Shown here: positions 15,485 to 24,153 of the stretch, in pieces
Numbering within the stretch: the first letter of the stretch is position 1
Layout: every line of letters begins with the position of its first letter
Assembly (NCBI GenBank): GCA_029210465.1
Contig: JARGDL010000001.1
Coordinates: forward strand, 1-64,000
Direction: 5' to 3'
DNA: 64,000 bases
Source: Stygiobacter electus
GTDB taxonomy: Bacteria > Bacteroidota > Ignavibacteria > Ignavibacteriales > Melioribacteraceae
Program-made: the position numbers and the translations under genes
The notes under the pieces: model-generated
Told to the model about the DNA's origin: nothing
Databases searched by the model: none
Seen by the model: only the letters and a program-made list of their open reading frames with translations

Positions 15485-17281
15485 TTATTCGATATTTTCT
15501 TCTGTGTTACAATATAATTGTTCTATTATTTCTAGTTTTGTTTTTGTTGTTTCATTTCCTGTTATTATTTCCTCTTTTAGTTTTTCAAATTTATATTGAA
15601 TTATGTTGTTTGTTTGTTTTTCATATTTCTTAATTATTTCTAATGCTTTTTCTTGTTGATTATTTTTTGTTAATGCTAATGATAATGTATAAGCAGCGTA
15701 TGCTGGTAGGTTTTGATACTTTGTATATATTGGCAGAAGTGCATTTATTGCAGCATTATATTTTTCTGTTTCAATATTTAGTGCAGCAATTTTTTCTAGT
15801 ATGAATATTTTGTTTTGGTTTTTCATTTCTTTTGGAAAATTTGTTTCTATTGATAGTTGATAATATTTGCGTGCGTTTGTTTCATATTTTTTTTCTTTTG
15901 TTATTTGAAAAAGTTGATGTTGTATTACGGCTTTAAGGTATGTTTTGAATACACCACTTATATAGTTATTTGTGTTTGCCATTTCGATAGTTTCGGTTTC
16001 AATTTTTTTCTTATTGTAGTCATTTATTATACATTTATCTATGTATTTATCTGCAAGTAGAATTTTTGTAATTGTTTCAGTTCTGTTTTCCTCTTTTGTT
16101 TTATTATTTGTGTTGAAGTTTATTTTTGATAGTTTAAGATATTTTTGAGCAAGGTGATATAATGTTTTGATATATATTTTTTTGTTTTTTTGTTTTTCTT
16201 CAGTATTTGTTATCGAATTATATATTTGTTCAATTTTTAAAAGTGAATTTAAAGATTCTTTGAGTGTGTTGTTATATTCCGAAAATTTTTCTTCAATTTT
16301 TTCATTTTCAAATTGTTGAAAGAATTTGTGAGTCCCAAGTATATCTGAATAAAGTAATGCTTTTCTGTAAAGGTCGTTTATTCTGTTTGGATTTAGTTCT
16401 AGTGCTTTGTTGATATATTGAATTGCAAGAAGTGCATCTTCATAGATGTTTCCATCTCTTCTTCCGCCTGGAGTTGCAAGTTCATTTACTGATTGATAGT
16501 AAGTATATGCTAAGTTTGAATAATATGAATAATTTTTTGGCGATAGTTCTATTGCTCTTTGTCTTAGTTTAATGGTAAGGTTTCTAAATTTTCTTTTTTC
16601 TTCGATGTAGGTTTTTCTTTGAGATTTATCGGGGAATTTTTTTTTGAGGTTTTCTGTGCATTCAGAAAGTTTAGCTGTTGCAAATGAAAATGAGGCTAAT
16701 AAATCTGCATCATTCCAAATTTTATTATTTTCAATTGGTTCAAATGTTTGAAAGAGTCTATAGATTTCATGCCAGTTATTTTTTTCTTGAAGTATTTTTA
16801 TTGTTGATCTTATTTTTTGATCATTGAGAATATCGTAAAATATGTATTCATCTATTACAAATAGATATGGTAATTCTAAAATTGATTTAACATGCATGTA
16901 TCTTTTGAGCACATCTTTTATTAAGAAAGATGGGTACTCAAGTGTTTTTTCTATTTCAAAATATATTTTGAGGTAGTTTGGTTTGGCTTCAACCGAAGTT
17001 ATTTTAAGTTGAAGTGCATTTTTTAGTTTTTGTTCGGTTTTACCAAAGTAAAGTATTGCGGTTTTAATTAATGGTAGTAAGTTGTATTCTACTTCCAGAT
17101 AGTCAAGTATATCTGAAAGGTATTTACCACTCCAATAAAAAGAGTTGTATTTGAAGTTGCCTTCTAATGATGTTGAGATTATGAATATGTCGTTTTGATC
17201 TTCCATTATGTTATTTTTTTTGGTTTTTGGTGAAAAGTATATTTCAATTTTAATAGGTATAAGTCCCTCGCAAAGTTGCAA
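15485..17281 (-). CDS. TPR-repeat protein at the CRISPR leader
   Basis: A 598-aa soluble protein. An unrecognised N-terminal region of about 170 residues is followed by helical repeats. Clear TPR-like units are SPKNYSYYSNLAYTYYQSV and DALLAIQYINKALELNPNR (about 245-305), with more in the last 150 residues (YNAAINALLPIYTKYQNLPAY). There is no CHAT protease, nuclease or membrane domain, so it is not TPR-CHAT/Csx29. The TTG start at 17281 and the ATG at 17206 are both possible; neither has a good ribosome-binding site. It sits between cas2 and the leader in the same orientation, so it may be co-transcribed with cas1-cas2. Function unknown. Confidence 0.65.
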   Translation of the reverse strand: MQLCEGLIPIKIEIYFSPKTKKNNIMEDQNDIFIISTSLEGNFKYNSFYWSGKYLSDILDYLEVEYNLLPLIKTAILYFGKTEQKLKNALQLKITSVEAKPNYLKIYFEIEKTLEYPSFLIKDVLKRYMHVKSILELPYLFVIDEYIFYDILNDQKIRSTIKILQEKNNWHEIYRLFQTFEPIENNKIWNDADLLASFSFATAKLSECTENLKKKFPDKSQRKTYIEEKRKFRNLTIKLRQRAIELSPKNYSYYSNLAYTYYQSVNELATPGGRRDGNIYEDALLAIQYINKALELNPNRINDLYRKALLYSDILGTHKFFQQFENEKIEEKFSEYNNTLKESLNSLLKIEQIYNSITNTEEKQKNKKIYIKTLYHLAQKYLKLSKINFNTNNKTKEENRTETITKILLADKYIDKCIINDYNKKKIETETIEMANTNNYISGVFKTYLKAVIQHQLFQITKEKKYETNARKYYQLSIETNFPKEMKNQNKIFILEKIAALNIETEKYNAAINALLPIYTKYQNLPAYAAYTLSLALTKNNQQEKALEIIKKYEKQTNNIIQYKFEKLKEEIITGNETTKTKLEIIEQLYCNTEENIE

Positions 17282-17330
17282 AGATCGCTAAGTATTAATG
17301 GAACCACTTAGGCAAAAATTATAATTGTAA

Positions 17331-17624
17331 TTAATAGAATTGTGTTATTTCGTTTTTTTCAATTCCAATAATTTTTTTGCCTATATGTTTTTGTTCTTCT
17401 GCATGGTAGAAAATAACAGAGTCTTTTTCTTTGTTGATGATTTTTAGTAATTCATCTTTTAAATCTTGAAATTGTCTTGCTGTTAATTCACCTTCAAAAG
17501 CTGAGTTTTGTACCCAGTTCATATATTTTCTAAAAGTTTTCAAAGCTTTTGCAAGACGCTTTGGTTGAGTTATATCGTAAACGGCTATGTAAAACACTTT
17601 ACTAACTGGCTCTGTATGGTTCAT
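17331..17624 (-). CDS. cas2: CRISPR-associated endoribonuclease/adaptation protein Cas2
   Basis: A 97-aa ferredoxin-fold protein with the Cas2 pattern: beta-1 VFYIAVYDI with the conserved Asp, then the RLAKALKTFRKYMNWVQNSAFEGELT segment. It forms the Cas1-Cas2 spacer integration complex. Its start overlaps the 3' end of cas1 by 23 bp, so the two are translationally coupled. Confidence 0.93.
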   Translation of the reverse strand: MNHTEPVSKVFYIAVYDITQPKRLAKALKTFRKYMNWVQNSAFEGELTARQFQDLKDELLKIINKEKDSVIFYHAEEQKHIGKKIIGIEKNEITQFY

Positions 17625-18678
17625 AGTTTTTAATTTTTCCTTCGAGGTAGTTAATTAAGTTATAGCATTCCATTCTGATTAATGAACGATAGGAAATTCT
17701 TCTGTTTAATCTTTTATGATGTATAACTGTAGAGAGTCTATTTTCAAATTGCTCAACAAATTTTTTACGTGGATCATCTTTAAGGTAAAAGCCTTCATTT
17801 GTTTGCTGAAAGTCATCATCTTTAATAATGTTTAGATTAAGCACTCTGAATATTACTTTGTCAACAATAATTGGTTTAAATATTTCAGAAATATCGTAAA
17901 CTAAAGGTTGTTTGTTATCGCCTACTTCGTGTATAAAGCCGATAAATGGATTTAATCTTGTTCTATATATTTCATTAAGAATAATGCCATATAAAATTGA
18001 ATTACCAAAAGAGATTAATGAGTTTATTATGCCAATAGGTGGTTGTTTAATTCTTTTATAAAAATCAGTTTCTCTTTTAATAAGGTAAGGCCATGTTTTA
18101 TAATAGATTGTTCTTACGTTTCCTTCGTAACCAAGTAGTTCTGAAATTGTTTCAGCAAAATGAATTTGTTCAAGTAAAGAATTTATATTAGAAATTTGTT
18201 CAAGTAGTGCATCATCTTCGGCAAAAGGATTTTTAAGATTGAATAAAATATTTTTTACCGCAGATTCGAGGATAGATTTTGCAATAAATACTCTTTTATT
18301 GTATGATAAATAAGTTTCGTATTGCAAAAGTTGAATATAGCCGGAGCTGTTATTATTTACAGGCAAAAAACTTCCTACATAATTTCCATAATAATTAAAA
18401 ATATGGACAGGAATACTGTAATAACTAGCAATTTTAAAAAACTGAGTATTAAAACGTACTTCACCAAAAGTGTAAAATGCTTCGATTGATTCAGCGGGAA
18501 TATGTTTTGGTTTATCAAAGACATCATCTTTTTTAGCTGGCAGAATAACATTTTCATCAGCTGTTTCGTAAATATCTATTTTGTGCTGAGGTTCTGTATC
18601 TTGCAACGAATGCAGTGTAAAAGAGTTATCTTTTCTGCTTAGCACAGAGTTTGAGAAAATGTAAATGTTATTTTTCAT
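17602..18678 (-). CDS. cas1: CRISPR integrase Cas1
   Basis: A 358-aa Cas1. It has the N-terminal beta-sandwich and the C-terminal helical domain with the metal-binding Glu (LLGYEGNVRTIYY), His (PFIGFIHEVG) and acidic (YDISEIFKP) motifs. The ATG at 18678 is preferred over an in-frame TTG at 18687. There is no reverse-transcriptase fusion. The sequence is closest in style to Cas1 from type I-B/III-A systems, consistent with the 30-bp repeat. With Cas2 it should add spacers at the leader about 2.3 kb away. Confidence 0.95.
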   Translation of the reverse strand: MKNNIYIFSNSVLSRKDNSFTLHSLQDTEPQHKIDIYETADENVILPAKKDDVFDKPKHIPAESIEAFYTFGEVRFNTQFFKIASYYSIPVHIFNYYGNYVGSFLPVNNNSSGYIQLLQYETYLSYNKRVFIAKSILESAVKNILFNLKNPFAEDDALLEQISNINSLLEQIHFAETISELLGYEGNVRTIYYKTWPYLIKRETDFYKRIKQPPIGIINSLISFGNSILYGIILNEIYRTRLNPFIGFIHEVGDNKQPLVYDISEIFKPIIVDKVIFRVLNLNIIKDDDFQQTNEGFYLKDDPRKKFVEQFENRLSTVIHHKRLNRRISYRSLIRMECYNLINYLEGKIKNYEPYRAS

Positions 18679-18723
18679 AGTTGTCAATGAATATTGTTAA
18701 ATAATATTTGTTTATACCAATTA

Positions 18724-18981
18724 TTAATTATCAATTTCATTTTCTAATTTTTGATAACATTTATAGCAAATAGTTTGTAGAATTCTATCATTAATATTTT
18801 TATGTGATTTATCAATCTTAATTAAATCAATAACTCGATTACATACAGAACAAATTGGAATAATGTAATTATCATTTATAATTTTATCTAAGCATGATTT
18901 ACAAAAAGCTCCGTCTGAAGCTACAAGGTTTGCACAATTATTAACATTACACTTAAAAAGTTTTTTTAATTTTAATTTCAT
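18724..18981 (-). CDS. Small Cys-rich (zinc-ribbon-like) protein
   Basis: An 85-aa basic protein with two putative zinc-binding pairs of cysteine knuckles: KCNVNNCANLVASDGAFCKSC near residues 9-30 and ICSVC ... ICYKC near 43-75. It probably folds as a double zinc ribbon or treble clef. It lies upstream of cas1, 45 bp before the Cas1 start, in the same orientation. I do not recognise a Cas family for it, and its role is unknown. Confidence 0.55.
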   Translation of the reverse strand: MKLKLKKLFKCNVNNCANLVASDGAFCKSCLDKIINDNYIIPICSVCNRVIDLIKIDKSHKNINDRILQTICYKCYQKLENEIDN

Positions 18982-19006
18982 TTTACCCTCAAATTTTAGG
19001 AAGAAA

Positions 19007-19077
19007 AAGTGTGGTTAACATAGTTCGGTTTGAAATTAAGCCCTCAATTTTTCAAAGAACTTATATTAAACCACACT
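19007..19077. repeat. Inverted repeat GTGTGGTTAA / TTAAACCACAC
   Basis: A long-range imperfect inverted repeat (GTGTGGTT near 19007, AACCACAC ending 19077) in the 217-bp gap 18982-19198. The gap also holds a duplicated ACAGATTACACAGATTATC-type string (19183-19200). It could be a weak terminator or a remnant of a small mobile repeat. No gene is seen in the gap. Confidence 0.35.
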
Positions 19078-19198
19078 CGGAAAGACTGAAAGAACTAAAA
19101 TTTACATTGGTAAAAATATTTTAAGATATTTACGTTGAAAAGAAAAGAAACATTGCGAAAACGTTGATAAACAGTTGAACCACAGATTACACAGATTA

Positions 19199-19369
19199 TC
19201 ACCGAGCTTTAAATATTAATCTAAAAATTTTATTCATAAGATTACTAGTTAATCTGCCGGTTGCACGTCTTGTAATTCTTTCCCCTATTTTCCCTTTTTG
19301 AATTGCGTTTACATCACCTAAAAATCTTGAGATAGTATAAAGCATATTTCTTATTTTGTTGATGGACAT
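19199..19369 (-). CDS. Small basic protein, 56 aa
   Basis: A short gene with ATG at 19369, 3 bp after the upstream stop, preceded by a GAGGTA ribosome-binding site and ending TGA at 19199. The product (start MSINKIRNMLYTISRFLGDVNAIQKGK, end IFRLIFKAR) is strongly basic. It matches from memory a widespread family of small uncharacterised proteins with the core LGDxNAIxKGKxGxRIxRR. It is the third gene of the membrane/VWA module. Possible roles include nucleic-acid or membrane binding; none is established. Confidence 0.65.
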   Translation of the reverse strand: MSINKIRNMLYTISRFLGDVNAIQKGKIGERITRRATGRLTSNLMNKIFRLIFKAR

Positions 19370-19372
19370 AAT

Positions 19373-20260
19373 TTACCTCGTAGTAATTTTTTCAAAAAAA
19401 TTATTAACAATATTCTTATTAATAGATGTTAAATCCGACTTAATAATTTTGTAATTGTTTTTTGCAACATTTTGTTCCTCAAACCATTTTGATAAATACT
19501 TATAAATTATGTCATAATCTTTAGGAGAATTGCTTAAAGGACTAACTTCTGCAACAAGAATATTAAGTTTTGATAGATTATTGTCAAGTTTCAAAAGTCC
19601 AAAGTCATTTTTATTAAAATCATCTTCCCAGTTGACGTTATTTCTAAATCTTTTTATTTGGTATGATTCAGGAATGATATAACTGAACCTATTATTTAAT
19701 TCATATTTGCTGTTTTTGTGATAAATGTAACCATCGGTTAATATAACAAGCACATTAATATAATTTGAATCACTTAAGATGCAATCATCAATTATACGAT
19801 GTTTGAAATAGTTAAATATATCTGCCCCTTCATAAAGTTTAGCCTTGCTTGCTATGGAATATAATCTTGTTAAATTATTTTTAAATTTATTTGACAAACT
19901 GTTGTAAAGTTTTTTTCTATCTGAAAAATTGTAATTGCTAAAATCAATATTAAGAGAATCAGCAATTGATTGATAGATATCATAATTTATAGTTGGATAA
20001 AAAATTATTTTCAATTTATCATCACTATTGACAACACCTTTTTTTGAAAGGAATAATTTAAAGTTATCAACTACGGAAGAAATAATATTTATATCTTTTT
20101 CTGCTTGATCAGGATTTTTAGAAATAGATATTCTATCAGATAAATCTAAAAGAATTGTAACATTTAAGTTTTTGTAGTTTGAGTTAGCTTGTTTTTTTTC
20201 ATCTTCACCACAAGCAAAAAGAATCACAATTAATAGAAGAATAAAAATTTTATTTGTCAT
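19373..20260 (-). CDS. VWA-like lipoprotein
   Basis: A 295-aa protein with a lipoprotein signal peptide (KIFILLLIVILFACGED, lipobox FAC). The mature part resembles a von Willebrand A domain: a first strand with DLSDRIS (MIDAS-like DxSxx, about residue 39) and a later strand VLVILTDGYIYH with the third-motif Asp. VWA domains bind protein ligands through a metal ion. It overlaps the upstream membrane-protein gene by 11 bp, so the two products probably work together at the envelope. I recall similar unnamed Bacteroidota proteins but cannot name a family. Confidence 0.65.
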   Translation of the reverse strand: MTNKIFILLLIVILFACGEDEKKQANSNYKNLNVTILLDLSDRISISKNPDQAEKDINIISSVVDNFKLFLSKKGVVNSDDKLKIIFYPTINYDIYQSIADSLNIDFSNYNFSDRKKLYNSLSNKFKNNLTRLYSIASKAKLYEGADIFNYFKHRIIDDCILSDSNYINVLVILTDGYIYHKNSKYELNNRFSYIIPESYQIKRFRNNVNWEDDFNKNDFGLLKLDNNLSKLNILVAEVSPLSNSPKDYDIIYKYLSKWFEEQNVAKNNYKIIKSDLTSINKNIVNNFFEKITTR

Positions 20261-21455
20261 TATCTAACCCATTGTTGTTAATAAATGTATTTAGTTTATC
20301 TTCAATTTTAGAGATTTCATTTTCAGTAGCTTTAGCATTAGTTAAAAATTTCATCCAACCAAGAGCATATTCTGACATAATTTTTCTTATTTCATGGACG
20401 CTAAAAAATACTTTGTTGGTTATTTTTAATGAATCAGCAGATTGTAGTTGTAATGCGTTTATTTCTTTCTCGAGGTTTAATATTTCAATTTTATAGTTTG
20501 AAATTTTCGTTTTAAGGTTTTCTATTTTTTCAGTTAACATATTTTCAAAATTGAGAAAGGCATTTTTATTTTTTCTTTCCTCGTTAAAAAGAGAAAATAA
20601 CTTTCCAAATATCAAATACACGACAAAACCAAGAAAAATAATCATCCAAAAATTTGCATCCAGAATTGCATCAATCAACGTATAAGGTTGAACATTACCA
20701 TAAGTGTTAATTGCTTTTGAGTTATAAATCCTTTCTGAAATATGAAATGCCAGCAATGCATCCATTAAGAAAATGACAAAACCAAAAACTAGAGGCCAAT
20801 ACTTGAATTTAGATTCATTTCTTTTTGATTTCATGTATTCCATTATTATACCTAAACCCAGCGGAATGAAAGCAGCAAAAAGAACAAGTATGAAAGATGT
20901 AAATCCTTTAGCAAAAGCATCTTCAAGTGATTGTGGATAAAATATAGAGTTGAATAAAGTATATTTATCAATTTTAATATCTCTGAATAAAGCGGAATAA
21001 ATTACAGAAGAATAAAAGATGAATAAAAATACAGCTAAGCCGATAGATATTATTCCATAAATCCACAACATAAATTTATCTTTATCATGTTTAACATATT
21101 TTTCAGGGTTAATTTTAAAATCGGCATATTGGTTTTCAGTTTTAATTAATTCATCTTCAGTTTCAGGTAAATATTTTTCTGAGATTTTTTTTATTTCATT
21201 TTTGTGAATATCAATTTTCTCTTTAATAGATTTTTTATTTGCTTCAATTTCTGTTTCTTTTAATATTTTATCATGCTCCTTTAAATCTGAATTTAAAATT
21301 ACTGTAGAGTAAAAATTTTCGAGTGCAATACCAAATGCAGCAGGTGACCCTTCTACTTTACCAGCATCAACAAATCCTTGTGTTTGAAAATCTTTTACTT
21401 CTGAATTCATTTCAGTAATTGGGCTTTCATTTTCCAATGGTAAAATTGTGGACAT
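20250..21455 (-). CDS. Membrane protein with coiled coils, partner of the VWA lipoprotein
   Basis: A 401-aa protein with a strong AGGAGA ribosome-binding site. A cytoplasmic-looking N-terminus with a coiled coil (about 65-110) is followed by four predicted membrane helices (about 128-152, 185-205, 218-238, 268-288), then a second long coiled coil (about 300-350) and a helical tail. No enzyme, CARF or pore family is recognised. It is first in a three-gene unit between the cOA cassette and cas1. The architecture would suit a membrane scaffold or channel. Confidence 0.6.
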   Translation of the reverse strand: MSTILPLENESPITEMNSEVKDFQTQGFVDAGKVEGSPAAFGIALENFYSTVILNSDLKEHDKILKETEIEANKKSIKEKIDIHKNEIKKISEKYLPETEDELIKTENQYADFKINPEKYVKHDKDKFMLWIYGIISIGLAVFLFIFYSSVIYSALFRDIKIDKYTLFNSIFYPQSLEDAFAKGFTSFILVLFAAFIPLGLGIIMEYMKSKRNESKFKYWPLVFGFVIFLMDALLAFHISERIYNSKAINTYGNVQPYTLIDAILDANFWMIIFLGFVVYLIFGKLFSLFNEERKNKNAFLNFENMLTEKIENLKTKISNYKIEILNLEKEINALQLQSADSLKITNKVFFSVHEIRKIMSEYALGWMKFLTNAKATENEISKIEDKLNTFINNNGLDNDK

Positions 21456-21665
21456 ATTATTTCTCCTAATTTTATTATGATAATTTGTTTACTAACAATA
21501 TTTAAACAATTTTTTTTTGTAAAAATAAAGTTGATATTTAATTATATATAGACTATAAACGTTTTCGAAATGTTGAGTTAAGAACCAGATAGCCCCAAAA
21601 TATTTTTTCTTATTTAATTGTTTCTATTATAAAAAATAAAATTGCTGAATAGGTGTCTCAATAAA

Positions 21666-22748
21666 TTATTTAATCAAAAACCTTTCTTTAGGTGCCTGAA
21701 TAAAATAAGTCGAATCGCCATACTTTTTGTTGACATCAATAATATACATTTGAGAAACATCTTTATCATCAATTAGTTTTTGAATTTTGGTATTTACTTT
21801 AGACCTTTTTATTCTGAAATCTTCTTTTGAGAAACCTTTTTCAAACCAGTCTCTTGATTTTATATATATGTTAGGAAAAAATTCATTATAGTATTCAATG
21901 AATTGAATTCTTGTTTCATCAGAAGTAAAATTATGAACAGAAATTTTATTAAAACCTCTAATTTTCGAATCGACAAAATAGTAATAGAATAAAAATTCCA
22001 TTGGTTCAAGAATAATTGAATCGTTGCCAAATCTCAATTCTCTTCTTTCAATATCAATAATCAATTTGTTTGAGGGAGCTAATGCTTTTAATTGTGATTG
22101 AGTGTATTCAACAATTTCATCAAACTTGGATTTTAGTAATTCGCTTCCCTTAAGTTCGTTTGATAAAAGAGAACGCAAACGAACAAAAGGAATATCAGCA
22201 ATCTGCAAATCCTTTGCTTCTTTTTTATTCATTGGATAAAAACCTTTGAATTCATTTTCTTCTTTTGTAAGAACGTGAATTAGTCTGTCTTTTTCGCGTG
22301 CAAAAAGAGAAAGAGCATTAGCCATGTGCACACTCATAGATTTTCTACCGCCCGTAATTGAACAGAATAAAACATTATATGGATCAGAAGTTTTTGTTCG
22401 CAAGAAATCACAAACTTTATTCGGGAACAAAATATTGTCCTTGTCAGAGCGAATATCTGGCAATTCAATTGATTCTTCTTTTGCTACAATGATATGATTA
22501 TCATTTTCTTTGAACAAGGGCATTTTTAGTTTGTACTTTTCACAAAGATTTTCAATTTCTTTTTTCAATGGAGATTTGGGTGTTGACGGATGAGAATCTT
22601 TTCCTAAAATAACATCTCTGCCGCGTGTTGTTGTAATTACATAAACTTCATGAATTGGAATTTTTTCTTTAACTGCAAGACAAAATAAACTTTCAGTTAC
22701 AATTTGCGGTGTTAAACCAGATACACAGATTAAAATGTTATTGTTCAT
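21666..22748 (-). CDS. NE0113/SSO2081-like ring nuclease fused to a winged helix
   Basis: A 360-aa protein. Residues 1-200 match the Cas_NE0113 (TIGR02584) CARF-type family, which includes SSO2081-like ring nucleases: the first-strand motif ICVSGLTPQIVTESLFCL and the ligand-loop motif SITGGRKSMSVHMANAL. Ring nucleases cut cyclic tetra-adenylate to shut off type III signalling. Residues about 226-355 resemble an OmpR/PhoB-type winged helix (LIIDIERRELRFGNDSIILEPMEF, then a late helix-hairpin YIIDVNKKYGDSTYF). It overlaps the Can2-like gene by 4 bp (ATGA). It may couple cOA binding to DNA binding. Confidence 0.75.
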   Translation of the reverse strand: MNNNILICVSGLTPQIVTESLFCLAVKEKIPIHEVYVITTTRGRDVILGKDSHPSTPKSPLKKEIENLCEKYKLKMPLFKENDNHIIVAKEESIELPDIRSDKDNILFPNKVCDFLRTKTSDPYNVLFCSITGGRKSMSVHMANALSLFAREKDRLIHVLTKEENEFKGFYPMNKKEAKDLQIADIPFVRLRSLLSNELKGSELLKSKFDEIVEYTQSQLKALAPSNKLIIDIERRELRFGNDSIILEPMEFLFYYYFVDSKIRGFNKISVHNFTSDETRIQFIEYYNEFFPNIYIKSRDWFEKGFSKEDFRIKRSKVNTKIQKLIDDKDVSQMYIIDVNKKYGDSTYFIQAPKERFLIK

Positions 22749-23782
22749 ATAAAACTCTCTTGATTATTTTCAATATTAATTGTTTTAATACCTAATTCTA
22801 GTGCACGTTCAATAAATCTTTTGCTTCCCTTTTTTGCTGATACAAAAATTCCCTTTCCAAACGTGCCGCTTGTAATGTTTCTTAAAGTTTCCAACTGGAA
22901 CAAATCGTATTGATTATCACTCTTGCCGCTTTTGCATGAATAATTATAAAGTTTATAATCTTTCAGCACTAATACATCAATTTCATTTTCAACATTATCT
23001 TCGCTTATAATTTTCACACCTGTTAAAGGATTTAATTTGTATTTTTCTTTTAGGATATAATAAACGTAATATTCCAGCCAGTCACCGACTTTATATTCTG
23101 AACTATGAATAGTAATTGACCTTCTAATTCGATAATCATACTGAATAGAGTAGTTATCAAAATTTTTTGAAAAGATATAATTTTTATTTTTACTATGAAC
23201 TGTAATCTTTGGATAATCATCAACATGTCTTTCTCTTATTTCCTTAAACAATGAAATAAATTCATGCATGAGATTTTTGGAAATAATAAATTCAAATAAA
23301 GGATAAAACTTTTCTACTAGTGATGAATCTTTTGTTTCTTTGATATGATAACCATAAGAAAGCAAGTAATCTTCAATTGAAATATCAGCTTGAAGATTTT
23401 CTATTTTATATTCAGGCATAAGAGAAATAATATGCTGATGTTCAGTATCGCAATAAATAATTCTTTTATTTGCTTCAGCAAAAACTTCGTAAGCAGCAAG
23501 AGCCATTAGTTTTGTTCCGCCTGTAACATTAAGGCAAATGTCAGTTTGATAATTTTGAATTTCATTTATAACAACATTTTTGAATGCAACATAATCATAA
23601 GCATTAAGATCGTTAACTCTTTTAACATTAATTGATTTTGAAGAAAAAAGTTTTTCAAGATTGTCAGCACTTTTCTTTTCTTCAGGAGTTGCGAATAGAA
23701 CAACTTGATGAGGTTTAAACATCAATACAGGCAAAACATTTGCCATAGACTGGCGAGAGACAAGACAGAAGATTGTACTCAT
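22745..23782 (-). CDS. Can2/Card1-like CARF nuclease
   Basis: A 345-aa protein. The N-terminal CARF domain has FCLVSRQSMANVLPVL and the cOA-binding loop NVTGGTKLMALAAYEVF (about residue 85). The C-terminal PD-(D/E)xK nuclease domain has LEYYVYYIL, then EIDVLVL with the metal-binding Asp, then SCKSGK with the catalytic Lys (about 240-290). Can2/Card1 enzymes are activated by cyclic tetra-adenylate and degrade DNA and/or RNA. It abuts the upstream 121-aa gene and overlaps the ring-nuclease gene, giving a tightly coupled signalling cassette. Confidence 0.87.
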   Translation of the reverse strand: MSTIFCLVSRQSMANVLPVLMFKPHQVVLFATPEEKKSADNLEKLFSSKSINVKRVNDLNAYDYVAFKNVVINEIQNYQTDICLNVTGGTKLMALAAYEVFAEANKRIIYCDTEHQHIISLMPEYKIENLQADISIEDYLLSYGYHIKETKDSSLVEKFYPLFEFIISKNLMHEFISLFKEIRERHVDDYPKITVHSKNKNYIFSKNFDNYSIQYDYRIRRSITIHSSEYKVGDWLEYYVYYILKEKYKLNPLTGVKIISEDNVENEIDVLVLKDYKLYNYSCKSGKSDNQYDLFQLETLRNITSGTFGKGIFVSAKKGSKRFIERALELGIKTINIENNQESFI

Positions 23783-24148
23783 TTAATACTCCCTAAATCT
23801 TACAAAGTTAAAAGTAACAATCTTTTTCCCATTCTTTTCCTCAACAATTCTATCAGTAGTAGAAGCAATTACTTTTATATTTTTCTTTTTCAACACCTGT
23901 GTAAGTTGGAAAACAAAAGTCATTTCTCCCATAAGATGAACAGCGTTTGATTTATCTTTAGAGGATTTGAAGAGACTTAAAATTTTCTCATAATATTTTT
24001 TTGCTTTCAGTTCAACTTGTTTTGAATTAGCTTTAGGAGAAATATGCGGAAAAGGCAAGTCATAAACAGATTTAAACTTTTTTGTTGCTGCTTTAAACTG
24101 CTTTCCCGACCATTGATTACTTGGATGATTTGAGAGGTTGATGAGCAT
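23783..24148 (-). CDS. Small conserved type III protein, possible ring nuclease
   Basis: A 121-aa soluble protein with a Rossmann-like pattern: LINLSNHPSNQWSGKQ, then DLPFPHISP, then VHLMGEMTFVFQLTQVL, and an end motif TFNFVRFREY. I recall very similar small proteins as recurrent neighbours of CARF genes. Their size and position recall the small CARF-type families Csx15, Csx16 and Csx20, some of which are ring nucleases. I cannot assign it to one of these with confidence. It is encoded between the CARF-HEPN and Can2-like genes with almost no spacing. Confidence 0.6.
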   Translation of the reverse strand: MLINLSNHPSNQWSGKQFKAATKKFKSVYDLPFPHISPKANSKQVELKAKKYYEKILSLFKSSKDKSNAVHLMGEMTFVFQLTQVLKKKNIKVIASTTDRIVEEKNGKKIVTFNFVRFREY

Positions 24149-24153
24149 AGAAA

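Noticed and set aside
15485..17281. TPR-CHAT (Csx29, craspase-type) protease
   Set aside because: The C-terminus is TPR-like and no CHAT His-Cys motif is present. The effector is also a multi-subunit III-A complex, not a single-chain gRAMP.
17602..18678. Possible RT-Cas1 fusion, considered because of the hairpin spacers
   Set aside because: The protein has only the Cas1 domains at normal length, with no YxDD reverse-transcriptase motif here or in neighbouring genes.
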